This document shows positions 16,876-25,931 of a stretch of 64,000 bases of DNA, one piece after another. The position numbers were made by a program, and so were the translations under genes. Source of the DNA: Anaerophaga thermohalophila DSM 12881 (GTDB taxonomy: Bacteria > Bacteroidota > Bacteroidia > Bacteroidales > Marinilabiliaceae); the NCBI RefSeq assembly GCF_000191885.1, contig NZ_AEWI01000037.1:97749-161748 (forward strand). The letters run 5' to 3'. Every line of letters begins with the position of its first letter. The first letter of the stretch is position 1. The notes below the pieces were generated by a model. That model was given only the letters and a program-made list of their open reading frames with translations. It ran no database searches and was not told the origin of the DNA.

Positions 16876-18015
16876 TCAGACAAGGTTGTTGGTTAACCTG
16901 AACAAACCGCTTATCTTCATCGACATATCGAAAAGTACAAGTTTAGCGTTACCGTTCTGTTCAATGTGGGCCAAAGCCAGCTCATATTCTTTTACCATTT
17001 GTTGCACATTGCGATCGTTCACAAAAGACTTGAAATTTCCGATAAACTTATTTTCGGACGGAGTGGCATAGACCAACTCCGGTATATCATAATTAGCAAT
17101 ATAGCTCTCGCGCAGAATATCAATACAATAAAGCAAAAGGTTCTTCAGTTGCTCACGGGGCAATGCTGCCGCTCTGTCGACCCAATCATTAATGGCATCC
17201 AGTTTCCCGGAAAAGGCATTACGCATTGCAGATGCAAACATATCATGAAAAAACTGCTTTTCCTCACTGTTGCTTATAATGTCACGGGCTTCGATAAAGT
17301 TACCTCTTGAAATGCGGGCTGCTGTTTCCGCCTCCTCCCGGGTAATACCGAAAGTACTTTTCAGAGCTTCTGCAAGTGATGCTTCATCAATTTTGGGAAT
17401 CTTCAGTTGCTGGGTACGCGACAAAATCGTTGGCAACACTCCAGCGGGATAATCCGAAACCAGTACAAACAAAGTTCTTGGCGGTGGCTCTTCCAATATT
17501 TTAAGAAGCTTGTTGGCAGCAAAATTGTGCATTTTCTCAGGTTGCCAGATAATCATAACCTTATACTTCCCCTCAAAGGTTTTGAGGTTTAATTTTTTTA
17601 TGATCTCGTTGCCTTCCTGAGTATAGATCATTCCCTGCCCACGTTCGGCCCCGATAAATGAAAACCATTCACGCTCATTAAAATAAGGACTTTGAATAAT
17701 AAATCTGCGCCACTCATCCATGTAGTCACTACTTACTACAGGTTTACTGCTGTTTTTCTTAACCACGGGAAACACAAAATGCAGGTCGGGATGAACGAGC
17801 CTGGACATCTTCTTACATGCCGAACACTCTCCACAGGCATCTTCAGCTCCCGGATTTTTGCAGTTAACATATTGTGCAAAAGCGAGGGCAAGCGGTATCT
17901 GACCGGCGCCGGGCGGGCCCGTAAAAAGTTGTGCATGACTGATACGCTCCTCACGAACCATTGATATCAGGTGCTTTTTTACAGATTGTTGTCCTACGAT
18001 GTCCTTAAATAGCAT
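16876..18015 (-). CDS. holB: DNA polymerase III subunit delta'
   Basis: Clamp-loader delta' of the AAA+ fold. It shows ISHAQLFTGPPGAGQ, a four-Cys zinc module (CKNPGAEDACGECSAC), KLLKILEEPP and LSRTQ. The P-loop Lys is replaced by Gln (GPPGAGQIP), in line with delta' subunits that do not hydrolyse ATP. ATG 18015 (MLFKDIVGQQ) is chosen because an exact -7 box lies at 18043-18050 on this strand and excludes the earlier Met at 18060. Length 379 aa. First gene of the minus-strand operon toward ricT. Confidence 0.92.
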   Translation of the reverse strand: MLFKDIVGQQSVKKHLISMVREERISHAQLFTGPPGAGQIPLALAFAQYVNCKNPGAEDACGECSACKKMSRLVHPDLHFVFPVVKKNSSKPVVSSDYMDEWRRFIIQSPYFNEREWFSFIGAERGQGMIYTQEGNEIIKKLNLKTFEGKYKVMIIWQPEKMHNFAANKLLKILEEPPPRTLFVLVSDYPAGVLPTILSRTQQLKIPKIDEASLAEALKSTFGITREEAETAARISRGNFIEARDIISNSEEKQFFHDMFASAMRNAFSGKLDAINDWVDRAAALPREQLKNLLLYCIDILRESYIANYDIPELVYATPSENKFIGNFKSFVNDRNVQQMVKEYELALAHIEQNGNAKLVLFDMSMKISGLFRLTNNLV

Positions 18016-18042
18016 ACCGTTCGCTCTGTTAAAGTTGATGGT

Positions 18043-18050
18043 CAAAGATA
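18043..18050 (-). promoter_or_regulatory. -7 box for holB operon (TATCTTTG)
   Basis: Exact TAnnTTTG on the minus strand, 28 nt before the holB ATG. It is back to back with the plus-strand promoter at 18089 and fixes both divergent start codons. Confidence 0.65.
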
Positions 18051-18088
18051 AGAAAAACATCCGGACAGTCTTTTCTAAATTATTGTCC

Positions 18089-18096
18089 TACTTTTG
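18089..18096 (+). promoter_or_regulatory. -7 box for the glycosyltransferase (TACTTTTG)
   Basis: Exact TAnnTTTG on the plus strand. Transcription would begin near 18103, downstream of the ATG at 18038, so the GTG at 18131 becomes the likely start of the gene. Confidence 0.6.
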
Positions 18097-18130
18097 TAAT
18101 ATCATTAAACAGAAAGCCATAAGAAGCCAG

Positions 18131-19237
18131 GTGACAGAAAACACTGAAATAGCTGCAAAAAAGACGGTACTGTTTTGTCCGCTTGACTGGGGACTGGGAC
18201 ATATTGCCCGCGATTTACCACTCATTAAAGAATTCAGTAAACACGGCCACCGGGTTATCGTTGCTGCCTCTCAGACACTTATCGACTGGCTTGAAAAAGA
18301 ATTTCCCCAGGTAGAAACAACTTTATTCGAAGGGCCGGATATCCGTTACACCAAAAACAGTGCCTTGTTTCTGAAAATGATATTTATTCTACCGCACTTG
18401 TTTCGATGGCTGATAAAAGAGAAAAATATCACATCAGTACTGGTAGAAAAATATCACCCCGATCTAATAGTGTCGGATAATCGATACGGAGCAAGGCACT
18501 ATTCGGTGTATTCTGTAATTATTACTCACCAGTTAATGTTAAAAATGCCCTTGTTGCTGAGATGGGCCGAATACCCCGTGTATCTTTTGATAAAAAGGCT
18601 GATACGACCATTCAGGGAATGTTGGGTGCCCGATTTTGAAAAAGAACACTCCCTCGCCGGTGATCTGGTGCACAAATACCCCCTGCCGAAAAATGCAAGA
18701 CTAATTGGTTCCCTTTCCCGTTTCGACGATCCGGAGCTTCCCGTTGACATAAGCAAACGGCCCGCCCCAAAAAGTCTGTTGGCAATTATTTCGGGCCCGG
18801 AACCGCAACGTTCTTTACTGGAAGAAAAACTGAAAAACATTCTGAATAATTACCCGGGGGAAATATGCATTGTAAGAGGAACCGATATAAAATCGGCCGA
18901 GGTAAAAAAGACCACGCAGAACATGAAGATATACAATCACTTACAGACTCCATACCTGCTGAAAAAAATAAAAGAATCTGATGTAATCATTTCACGGCCT
19001 GGATATTCAACGATTATGGATATGTATACGCTGAAAAAAAGTATTCTGATGATTCCTACGCCGGGGCAAACAGAGCAGGAGTATCTGGCTAAGCATCATC
19101 ACAACAACTTACACAAACTTCTGAACATTAAACACATCAACACCTTCGACAACCTTCCGCATCCCCTTCCTCCGAAAGTGTTAAATAATATTTCGGCGAC
19201 GAAAAATTTTCGGGAAGTCCTTAAGGAATTGTATTGA
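18131..19237 (+). CDS. glycosyltransferase, MurG/GT28-like
   Basis: Begins KKTVLFCPLDWGLGHIARD, the glycine-rich nucleotide-sugar-transferase start used by MurG-like GT-B enzymes. It ends with DVIISRPGYSTIMDMYTLKK and IPTPGQTEQEYLAK, the donor-binding segment. The sugar and acceptor cannot be told from sequence. No membrane helix is certain, though 120-140 and 180-200 are hydrophobic and may touch the membrane. The GTG start is chosen from the promoter at 18089. Single gene, 368 aa, divergent from holB. Confidence 0.75.
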   Translation: MTENTEIAAKKTVLFCPLDWGLGHIARDLPLIKEFSKHGHRVIVAASQTLIDWLEKEFPQVETTLFEGPDIRYTKNSALFLKMIFILPHLFRWLIKEKNITSVLVEKYHPDLIVSDNRYGARHYSVYSVIITHQLMLKMPLLLRWAEYPVYLLIKRLIRPFRECWVPDFEKEHSLAGDLVHKYPLPKNARLIGSLSRFDDPELPVDISKRPAPKSLLAIISGPEPQRSLLEEKLKNILNNYPGEICIVRGTDIKSAEVKKTTQNMKIYNHLQTPYLLKKIKESDVIISRPGYSTIMDMYTLKKSILMIPTPGQTEQEYLAKHHHNNLHKLLNIKHINTFDNLPHPLPPKVLNNISATKNFREVLKELY

Positions 19238-19583
19238 ATTGTATCTGATAAAACAGACAACCAGTTAGATTATCGTTTTAATAAACTTACTTTTACTTAT
19301 TATTAATAAAGTTAAAAATTAAAAAAGACGCCCATGCGTTTGTTTTTTCAGCAAAACATTAAAGTATTGATTTTTAATTCATTGGAACATTAGCATTATG
19401 TAAACGCCGGATAATAAAGCAAATAAACTACGAGTGACGTTAATCTAAAAATTCGCAGCATTCATCACAAAAAAGAAACCTTTAATAACAAAATCGAGTA
19501 TTCTTGAGAAGGAAAATTCTGAAACGGGAAACCTTTCAGAACAGTTCCCGTAATAGTTCAAAACAAGTCAAAGAAAACAGCTT

Positions 19584-20054
19584 ATGAATTTCTTACCGGT
19601 TGTACTAATTTCGGGCGTTACCGTGCTTTTATGCTACATTACGGTTCGCAAAATATTCCCCGGATTGGTAAGAAAAAAAGCCATAAAGCAGCTCGAGAAT
19701 ATTCTTTTCCCGGAAGGATACTGGCAAAAATCCGAAGTTATAAGAACATTCCGTAAACTCACTGATGAACGGTTCAGTGATGAGGATATTCTTGACTATT
19801 TTTTCAAAATAAAAGGGTTACAGACTGTAGATATTAATTCGGGAACCAACTTCTGGTTAAAAAGGTATCTCTTTAGTCCGACCTCGATTAAGCTGAATTA
19901 TTTTGAGCAGGTGAAATTCTATGAAACATTTCTTAATTATCCTGCTCCGGGTGGAGGGAACAACCAAACCCTTTATCATCAATCCGCGAATAAGAATAAA
20001 GAACAAGTAATAACGCAAAAGCATGCTGCCCATATAAGTAGAAACCCTATATAG
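19584..20054 (+). CDS. hypothetical membrane-anchored protein
   Basis: I do not recognise the family. Residues 1-20 are a hydrophobic segment (NFLPVVLISGVTVLLCYITV) that probably anchors the N-terminus, followed by basic residues. The middle (about 35-115) is a mixed, probably helical domain with ILDYFFKIKGLQ; the tail is polar. The start follows a purine-rich AAAGAAAACAGC leader. The upstream 346 bp hold no gene; only a weak -7-like box (TATTCTTG) is seen near 19500. A family L repeat begins 4 bp after its stop. Confidence 0.6.
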   Translation: MNFLPVVLISGVTVLLCYITVRKIFPGLVRKKAIKQLENILFPEGYWQKSEVIRTFRKLTDERFSDEDILDYFFKIKGLQTVDINSGTNFWLKRYLFSPTSIKLNYFEQVKFYETFLNYPAPGGGNNQTLYHQSANKNKEQVITQKHAAHISRNPI

Positions 20055-20057
20055 ATA

Positions 20058-20219
20058 ATGAAACGAGTATGACAAGGATTTCTATAGTAGATTTTTAGAT
20101 ATAGGATATTAAGATTTAAGATGAAATGAATATGAAAGGTTTGCCTCAATAAAGATGTGAATAAAATCAATCATGCGAGTTCCACCAGAGCAATAACTTA
20201 GACTAATTTAATACGGATG
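20058..20219 (+). repeat. family L leader repeat, copy 4 (double)
   Basis: Two-unit copy starting ATGAAACGAGTATG, with the TTAGATATAGG-type module between halves and the end ATACGGATG. Here the terminal ATG opens only ATG-AAA-AAA-TAA, so no gene uses it. Confidence 0.8.
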
Positions 20220-20253
20220 AAAAAATAATAGCGATAGCAAGTTTCAAAAAAAT

Positions 20254-20330
20254 GAACACCCGGTTCGTAATCTCACTTATTCTTCATGGCCCTTGATAGT
20301 GAAACAAAGACGACCGGGTGTTCTCCTTTT
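20254..20330 (+). terminator. long-loop hairpin, likely terminator
   Basis: A perfect 11-bp stem GAACACCCGGT / ACCGGGTGTTC encloses a 48-nt loop and is followed by TCCTTTTT. It sits between convergent genes. It could be a terminator or the end of a small structured RNA. Confidence 0.45.
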
Positions 20331-20395
20331 TAAGGGCAATTTCGTCTTTTTATTTTAATTTACATCAATTTTTTCCGAAAAATTTGAGTCTGAGT

Positions 20396-21253
20396 TCAAT
20401 CACCTATTTCGGCGCTCATTGGATGTTTAAGTCCTTTGGCTTCAACGAAAACAGCCTTCACCGACCCCACAAGAATTTTAGCTTCAACGATAATGGGAAT
20501 GCGACTGTCATCGTCCGTCACCCAAACAGTCATATCCTCTCCCTCTTCAAAAATTGTCCCTTCGACAAGCAATGGTGAGAACTTTAAACACCTGAATTTC
20601 CTGCCGCTTCGGTCTTTAATAACTTCCTTCCCCCGGTATCTAATATACAAATCGTAAACTTCACCGTCAACGATCAACTTTATGGGTATTTTCTCATTGA
20701 TCTCATATTTGGAAAAATCGATATTTCTGGCCTGATAGACCATAGACAATAAGTCGTAGGAACACTCGGGCCATGTAAAAGTAGTATCGCGGTACGGACG
20801 TTCTCTCTTACTTATAGAAGCTCTGACAACCCGTTCATCCTGGTCGAACAGATAATGAAAATGAGCCTTATAGGAGCCTTCATTGGTTTTGCGATGAAAT
20901 TCCAGCGGCTGAAGAGAATGAGGATCCACCCAGACCTCAAAGCTGTCACGCACTTTAAAAAGCAGATCATAGGCCTTATAGGTAGACCCATAAGCTTTCA
21001 TGTGCCACGTCGGTTTCCCTTCCCAAATATCTTTTTCCACGCCAAAAGTGACAATCCCTGCATTAATCCAGATAAATCCCCAGTTGTAATACGCATGATA
21101 GGTAACTTCCTCGCCGGGTGCAAAAACCTTTCGGTTAGCATAACACTGACCTTCGGCCTGAAACGCTGCTCCCCGGCAAAAAAAGACCAACAAAAACAAA
21201 AAGGATAACAGTAATCTGTGTGACAAAGCAAAAGCATTTTCGAAGTATTTCAT
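20396..21253 (-). CDS. DUF3108 family exported protein
   Basis: Signal peptide in residues 1-33 (LLLSFLFLLVFFCRGAAF), then a beta-rich domain with EEVTYHAYYNWGFIWINAG, GKPTWHMKAYG and a C-terminal MTVWVTDDDSRIPI, as in DUF3108 proteins. These are periplasmic or outer-membrane-associated proteins of unknown function. At 285 aa it is normal. Its start codon is the last ATG of family L copy 5, which fills the whole gap from the upstream gene's stop. It may be co-transcribed with the thiamine-binding-like gene upstream. Confidence 0.8.
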   Translation of the reverse strand: MKYFENAFALSHRLLLSFLFLLVFFCRGAAFQAEGQCYANRKVFAPGEEVTYHAYYNWGFIWINAGIVTFGVEKDIWEGKPTWHMKAYGSTYKAYDLLFKVRDSFEVWVDPHSLQPLEFHRKTNEGSYKAHFHYLFDQDERVVRASISKRERPYRDTTFTWPECSYDLLSMVYQARNIDFSKYEINEKIPIKLIVDGEVYDLYIRYRGKEVIKDRSGRKFRCLKFSPLLVEGTIFEEGEDMTVWVTDDDSRIPIIVEAKILVGSVKAVFVEAKGLKHPMSAEIGD

Positions 21254-21417
21254 CCATATAAAATTAGTCTAAGTTATTGGCCTATGGAACTCGTATGATT
21301 GAGATTTATACATGTTCTTTAGTGACAAACCTTGTCATGTTCGTTTCATTTCATCTTAAATCTGATATCTAAAAATCTGATAATCTATTGTGGCAATCTT
21401 TGTCATGTTCGTTTCAT
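21251..21417 (-). repeat. family L leader repeat, copy 5 (double)
   Basis: Runs exactly from the stop codon of the MTH1187-like gene (TGA within ATGAAACGAACATG) to the start codon of the DUF3108 gene (end GGATGAAA). Removing it would leave a plausible ATGA stop/start overlap between the two genes. It contains the TTAGATATCAGATTTAAG module and two ACGAACATG-type halves. Confidence 0.85.
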
Positions 21418-21725
21418 GTATTTACCTTTCCTATTTTGCTCTCTACAGATTTAATTTTGCCATCCATCCTGCCAACCGATCCTTTCCTGGCATCAATATT
21501 AATGGTAGAATAAATACGATCGGCTACAGGTTCCAGAATTTTGTAAGCTCCATTAACAATGGCAAGTGCTTCTTCCATGCTTTCGGTCTCAATGGTGGTA
21601 CCCATCGGATTAAGCCGATAAGGGACGCCGCTATCGCGCACATATTCCAGAACTTTACTGACATACTGACTTACGCTTGCGCCTTTGTCTGTCGGAAACA
21701 TTGCAAAATTCAACAAAATTGACAT
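21414..21725 (-). CDS. MTH1187/YkoF-like thiamine-binding family protein
   Basis: A 103-aa single-domain ferredoxin-like protein. It begins with a short strand (SILLNFAMFPTDKG) and has GVPYRLNPMGTTIE, the conserved ligand-pocket segment of the MTH1187 family. Members bind thiamine or related molecules as tetramers; the role is unclear. It starts 3 bp after the stop of the Ig-like lipoprotein gene upstream, so they are coupled. Its stop codon belongs to a family L repeat. Confidence 0.85.
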   Translation of the reverse strand: MSILLNFAMFPTDKGASVSQYVSKVLEYVRDSGVPYRLNPMGTTIETESMEEALAIVNGAYKILEPVADRIYSTINIDARKGSVGRMDGKIKSVESKIGKVNT

Positions 21726-21728
21726 AAG

Positions 21729-23570
21729 CTACCTCCTTCCTGAAGATTGAGTCTTTTTCTCTTTTATACGGTTTCTGTTCACAAAATCGTAAATGGTAAA
21801 TTCATTTAAATCCCATGTTACACCCTGATCCCAGTTTGCTCTCAGTTGTATCTTTTCGGGATAATAATGAACTCTCTCGGGTTGCCGCCCTTCACTGAAA
21901 TCTCCCGTATCCCATTTGCCGTTTGCATTCAGGTCTTCCAGAATTCGTAAAAAATATTCACCAGGTTTCAAATATCGGAAAGCCAGTTTACCGTTTTCGG
22001 GCAACCACGCTTTCCTGATTACTTCTTCCTTGCTGTTTAATACCTGAAGCAAAGCATTATCTCCGGCATTGGGGACATCAATATAAAGTGTTCCATAGCT
22101 CTCTTCCGTTTTAATTTTAAATTCGGATTTCAACGGATTATTAACGCGCCCGTAAATACCTTGAAATGCTGCCGAGTCAATCACCAACCGGTATTCACCT
22201 CCGGGCATCCAGGGATGTACTATCTTAAAATTACGAATGCGGATAGAATCCTGAAAAATATTAAAATTCACAGGCTGAAATACCGTATCTGCTTTTTGCG
22301 TCAGCTCCATTGAATCAATAACAATTCCGGAAAGTGGTACCGGGAAACTCAACAGAACAGAGGTGCCGATATCAAGGTTTCCGCCGGGAAGGCGAACACT
22401 TAGCGGTACTCTGGCGGGTTTTTCTTTTTCATCCCCGTCGCGCCGCTTTCTGTTTTCCTGCGTATCCCTGTCTCTGTAAAACATTTTCAGCGTGTCAACA
22501 CGATCTACAAGATTATTAAGAGAGTCACGAACAGGATAGACCGCTTCTATGGTCAATGAATCCCTGGCAATTAAGGAGCTGTCGGTAATCCAGATCATAA
22601 CCGAATCATGACGAAGAGAACGCTCATAAATAAACCAGTCATCTTTTTCGGTAACTGAGGGGATGGGTTTAACCCGTAAAGAATCTTCCAACGGACGGTT
22701 AAAAATAAAATCGAGACGATGCCGTTCTTTTCTTTCTCTGGTGTCGAGATATTGATCTTCAAAATCTTCCTGAAACAGGAACAGTTGGATACTATCGGGC
22801 AGATAAACCAATTCCTTTGTATAGAGCACGGTATCGAGTGTTACCGAATCCTTAAAGAGAGAATCGACCCTGTCACGCCATTCAAAAGTGGGTTCAACCA
22901 AGTCGGGGTACCAGGCAATGCGTTCTCCCGGCTGATCAAACCGGTAATTGCGGTTCATATCTTCCAATGCAAAAATCCGGTATTTTCCTTCAGCCAGATT
23001 CATGATGGTAAATTCACCTTTTTCATTTGTTTTTGCCACTCTTGCAGGAACGGTTTTTGTGAAAGCAGTGTCGGCAAGATTGCTGTGGGCCATTACCAGG
23101 GCACCGGCCACAGGAGTATGGGTGTCAGCCTCAAACAGGTGACCGGAAACCTGCAACGAGTCTTGTGTTTCTCCGGTAGAGAAGGAAAATGTAAATCCTG
23201 TCAGCGGGTTGCCCTCATTATTATCCTGAATGGCATCCGCAAAATCAATGGTATAGGTTGTGGCAGGCTGTAGCTCTTCATCGAGAATAACAGTTACTTT
23301 ATTGCCCAACCCCCTGATGATCGGGGGTTTGTTTAAAGGCGGAGAAACCACAACCTTTTGCATAGCATCCCTGAGAACAATCAGCTCATTAAACTCAATT
23401 TCAATCTCATCGCCTTTAAAATTAGTGGCATTCATGGGAGGATCGGAAGCTACCATTCTGGGAGGAGACTCATCTTTCGGGCCGCCTTCAGGATATCCCT
23501 GATTGGCACAACCGGAGATGAAAATCAGACTAACGAAGGAAATTATTACGAAGGAAATATTTTTAATCAT
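21729..23570 (-). CDS. Ig-like domain lipoprotein
   Basis: Lipoprotein with signal MIKNISFVIISFVSLIFISG and Cys at the lipobox, then GYPEGGPKDESPPR. Residues about 30-130 are an SbsA/Big_5-like Ig domain (PPMNATNFKGDEIEIEFNE). A carboxypeptidase-regulatory-like domain follows (SGHLFEADTHTPVAGALV), with beta-rich repeats to the end. It is probably an outer-membrane surface scaffold. The start at 23570 is fixed by an exact -7 box at 23600-23607 on this strand, which rules out the Met at 23600. Length 613 aa. Confidence 0.8.
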   Translation of the reverse strand: MIKNISFVIISFVSLIFISGCANQGYPEGGPKDESPPRMVASDPPMNATNFKGDEIEIEFNELIVLRDAMQKVVVSPPLNKPPIIRGLGNKVTVILDEELQPATTYTIDFADAIQDNNEGNPLTGFTFSFSTGETQDSLQVSGHLFEADTHTPVAGALVMAHSNLADTAFTKTVPARVAKTNEKGEFTIMNLAEGKYRIFALEDMNRNYRFDQPGERIAWYPDLVEPTFEWRDRVDSLFKDSVTLDTVLYTKELVYLPDSIQLFLFQEDFEDQYLDTRERKERHRLDFIFNRPLEDSLRVKPIPSVTEKDDWFIYERSLRHDSVMIWITDSSLIARDSLTIEAVYPVRDSLNNLVDRVDTLKMFYRDRDTQENRKRRDGDEKEKPARVPLSVRLPGGNLDIGTSVLLSFPVPLSGIVIDSMELTQKADTVFQPVNFNIFQDSIRIRNFKIVHPWMPGGEYRLVIDSAAFQGIYGRVNNPLKSEFKIKTEESYGTLYIDVPNAGDNALLQVLNSKEEVIRKAWLPENGKLAFRYLKPGEYFLRILEDLNANGKWDTGDFSEGRQPERVHYYPEKIQLRANWDQGVTWDLNEFTIYDFVNRNRIKEKKTQSSGRR

Positions 23571-23599
23571 CAGACGTTTATTTTTGGTAAACACCGGCA

Positions 23600-23607
23600 C
23601 AAAGTTA
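23600..23607 (-). promoter_or_regulatory. -7 box for Ig-like lipoprotein gene (TAACTTTG)
   Basis: Exact TAnnTTTG on the minus strand, 30 nt before the lipoprotein ATG. It forms a divergent promoter pair with 23629-23636. Confidence 0.6.
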
Positions 23608-23628
23608 GAGTAAAATGCTGAAACTTTT

Positions 23629-23636
23629 TAAATTTG
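23629..23636 (+). promoter_or_regulatory. -7 box for coiled-coil protein gene (TAAATTTG)
   Basis: Exact TAnnTTTG on the plus strand. A start point near 23643 selects the ATG at 23661 rather than 23634. Confidence 0.6.
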
Positions 23637-23660
23637 CCCCGCAATTGCCAAACAAAAACC

Positions 23661-24554
23661 ATGCAAAACGAAAATAACACACAACATACCAATCAGAAAA
23701 AGTTCTATATTTTTCTATCCATACTTGGAGGTCTGCTGGCCATTATTGCCGCTCTCTACATAAGCCAGAGCATGGAGATGAAAGAAGTGGTGGAAGAAAT
23801 GACGAAAGAGAAAGAAATTTTAACAGAAGAATATCAGGAACTTGCTCTTGGATATGACTCTCTGAAATCTACCAGCGACACACTGAATACCATGCTGGAA
23901 AAAGAACGGCAAAAGGTGGAGCACCTCATCGAAGAAATTAAAACCATAAAAGCCACTAATGCCTCTAAAATAAGGGAATACCGCAAAGAGCTGTCTACTC
24001 TGAGAGGGGTTCTTAAAAGTTATATTGTACAGATTGACAGCCTCAATCGTATTAATGAAGAATTGAAAAAGGAGAACAAAGAATATCAGCAGCGATATAC
24101 ACGAATCGAAAGCTCATACAAAGAACTGGAGGGTGAAAAATCCGAACTGGAGGAAAAAGTTGAAATAGCCAGCCGGCTTGAGACCACTAATATGCGGGCA
24201 AACGGCTTAAATACAAGAGGACGCCCGACAGATCGAATAAACAGAATTGACAAAATTGAGGTGTGTTTTACAGTAAAGAAAAACGTCACTGCACCGGTAG
24301 GAATGAAACCCTTTTACATCAGGCTCGAACGACCCGACGGACAGCTTTTGCTCAACAGTCGCGATGATCTTTTTGAATACGAAGGCAGGGAGATTAATTT
24401 TTCCGCCATGCGCACCATTGAATATGGCGGAGAAGAAACAGACATTTGTATTTATTATGATGTCGATATGGGAGAACTTCTCCCCGGCAAGTATATTACC
24501 GACATTTTTGCCGACGGGGCTAATATCGGAAGATTCACTTTTGAACTTAGATGA
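23661..24554 (+). CDS. hypothetical membrane protein with long coiled coil
   Basis: Family not recognised. Residues 15-38 form one membrane helix (FYIFLSILGGLLAIIAALYI). Residues about 45-185 are a near-continuous coiled coil rich in Glu/Lys heptads. The C-terminal 100 residues form a beta-rich domain (VCFTVKKNVTAPVGMKPFYI to IGRFTFELR). The layout suggests a periplasmic spacer with a folded head. The promoter at 23629 sets the start. It is divergent from the Ig-like lipoprotein and may work with it at the envelope, but that is only inference from position. Confidence 0.7.
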   Translation: MQNENNTQHTNQKKFYIFLSILGGLLAIIAALYISQSMEMKEVVEEMTKEKEILTEEYQELALGYDSLKSTSDTLNTMLEKERQKVEHLIEEIKTIKATNASKIREYRKELSTLRGVLKSYIVQIDSLNRINEELKKENKEYQQRYTRIESSYKELEGEKSELEEKVEIASRLETTNMRANGLNTRGRPTDRINRIDKIEVCFTVKKNVTAPVGMKPFYIRLERPDGQLLLNSRDDLFEYEGREINFSAMRTIEYGGEETDICIYYDVDMGELLPGKYITDIFADGANIGRFTFELR

Positions 24555-24560
24555 AGGTAA

Positions 24561-24615
24561 TTTAGGCAATAGTTTTTAGGCAATAGTTTTTAGGCAGTAG
24601 TTTTTAGGCAGTAGT
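24561..24615. repeat. 14-bp tandem repeat
   Basis: Nearly four copies of TTAGGCAATAGTTT with A/G changes. The rest of 24616-24915 is A/T-rich, with a relic of the AACGCAAAGACGC-type intergenic repeat around 24685-24790, and no gene that I can support. Confidence 0.8.
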
Positions 24616-24915
24616 GAGGATTTTCAGACTAAATATTATTTTGAACTGCCAGGAAGTTTTGTTTATTTTTATACCATGCCAAGAACGCAAAATTAAAAGG
24701 AATGCTAAAATCGCTAAGAACCAGACATGGAAAAATTTTATGATCTTTGGTGCCTTTGCGTGCTAATCTTTTGCGGCTTTTGCGTGGAAAATTTTATCAG
24801 CACCTCAAAATAACATTTAGCCGATTTTCAGCTACCGACGCTCAAAAAAACCAATAATATTATATAAAATAGTTATTTTAAGCAACTTATAATTTAAGTC
24901 AGATGAATAGCAGAT

Positions 24916-25824
24916 TCAGCTCCATTCGTAAGGCGTAGACTGATAGACGTAATAGTTGAGCCAATTGGAATACATGAGCTGTGCATGACTTCGCCAGCGA
25001 ACCAGGGCTTTCTCTCCCGGATCATCGTTAAGGTAATAATTTTCAGGAAGAGGGGTTTTCAATCCCTTTTTCTGATCACGCTGATACTCTTCATCCAGTG
25101 TAAACTTATCATATTCGGGATGTCCTGTAACAAAGACCTGGCTCCGGTCTTTGGACAGCATCAGGTATGGACCGGCGTGCACAGAGTCGGAGAGCAGGAT
25201 TAAATCATCTACTTTCTCTATATCAGACCTTCTAACCTCGGTATACCTCGAATGGGGTGCCCAGAAAACATCATCAAATCCGCGTACCAATGGTTCGGTA
25301 GGATCGTTTACATAATGCTCAAAAACACCAAAAAGTTTTGAAGAAAGTTCATGCTTCGGTATCCCGTAATGATAATATAACCCGGCCTGTGCTCCCCAGC
25401 ATATATGAAGCGTAGAGGTCACGTTGGTTTTACTCCACTCCATGATCTCGCTGAGTTCCTTCCAGTAGGTTACTTGTTCAAAGTCGAGCAATTCAACCGG
25501 TGCCCCGGTAATAATAAACCCGTCGTAATGCCTGTCTTTAACTTCCTCAAAAGTTTTATAAAAACTTATTAAATGCTCCTTCGGTGTATTTTTTGGGGTA
25601 TGCGTTGAGGTAAACAGCAACTCTACCTCTACTTGCAAAGGGGTATTAGACAAAACCCGCAGAAGATGCGTTTCGGTTTTTATTTTTAAAGGCATAAGAT
25701 TCAGAATGAGAATGCGCAGCGGCCTGATGTCCTGAGTGACCGCCCGGCTTTCTCCCATTACAAATACATTCTCCGCCTCCAGCAAACTTTTGGCAGGTAA
25801 TAAATCAGGAATATTAACAGGCAT
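24916..25824 (-). CDS. metA: homoserine O-acetyltransferase, MetA type
   Basis: MetA-fold acyltransferase for methionine synthesis. The nucleophile is Cys142 (HICWGAQAG), and later come [10 protein letters not shown] and the Arg-containing tail. Residue 111 is Glu (TGAPVE). Published work on MetA enzymes found Glu111 favours acetyl-CoA and Gly111 succinyl-CoA, so this enzyme probably makes O-acetylhomoserine despite the usual succinyltransferase name. Length 302 aa is standard. It stands alone under a textbook Bacteroidota promoter (TTG, 19 bp, TATCTTTG). Confidence 0.92.
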   Translation of the reverse strand: MPVNIPDLLPAKSLLEAENVFVMGESRAVTQDIRPLRILILNLMPLKIKTETHLLRVLSNTPLQVEVELLFTSTHTPKNTPKEHLISFYKTFEEVKDRHYDGFIITGAPVELLDFEQVTYWKELSEIMEWSKTNVTSTLHICWGAQAGLYYHYGIPKHELSSKLFGVFEHYVNDPTEPLVRGFDDVFWAPHSRYTEVRRSDIEKVDDLILLSDSVHAGPYLMLSKDRSQVFVTGHPEYDKFTLDEEYQRDQKKGLKTPLPENYYLNDDPGEKALVRWRSHAQLMYSNWLNYYVYQSTPYEWS

Positions 25825-25856
25825 GATAAATTTTGATTTGTTCTAAAAAGAGCTTA

Positions 25857-25886
25857 CAAAGATAGTTCAAAGAAAAGAAAAATCAA
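25857..25886 (-). promoter_or_regulatory. promoter of metA
   Basis: Minus strand: TTG (25884-25886), 19-bp spacer, TATCTTTG (25857-25864), about 33 nt before the ATG. This is the best match to the TTG/TAnnTTTG consensus in the window. Confidence 0.75.
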
Positions 25887-25931
25887 CCCTGCATGCCCGA
25901 CTATTCCATTGTCTGCCTGAATCAATAAAGG

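Noticed and set aside
20318..20578. 86-aa plus-strand frame
   Set aside because: Mostly antisense to the DUF3108 gene, whose product is well supported.
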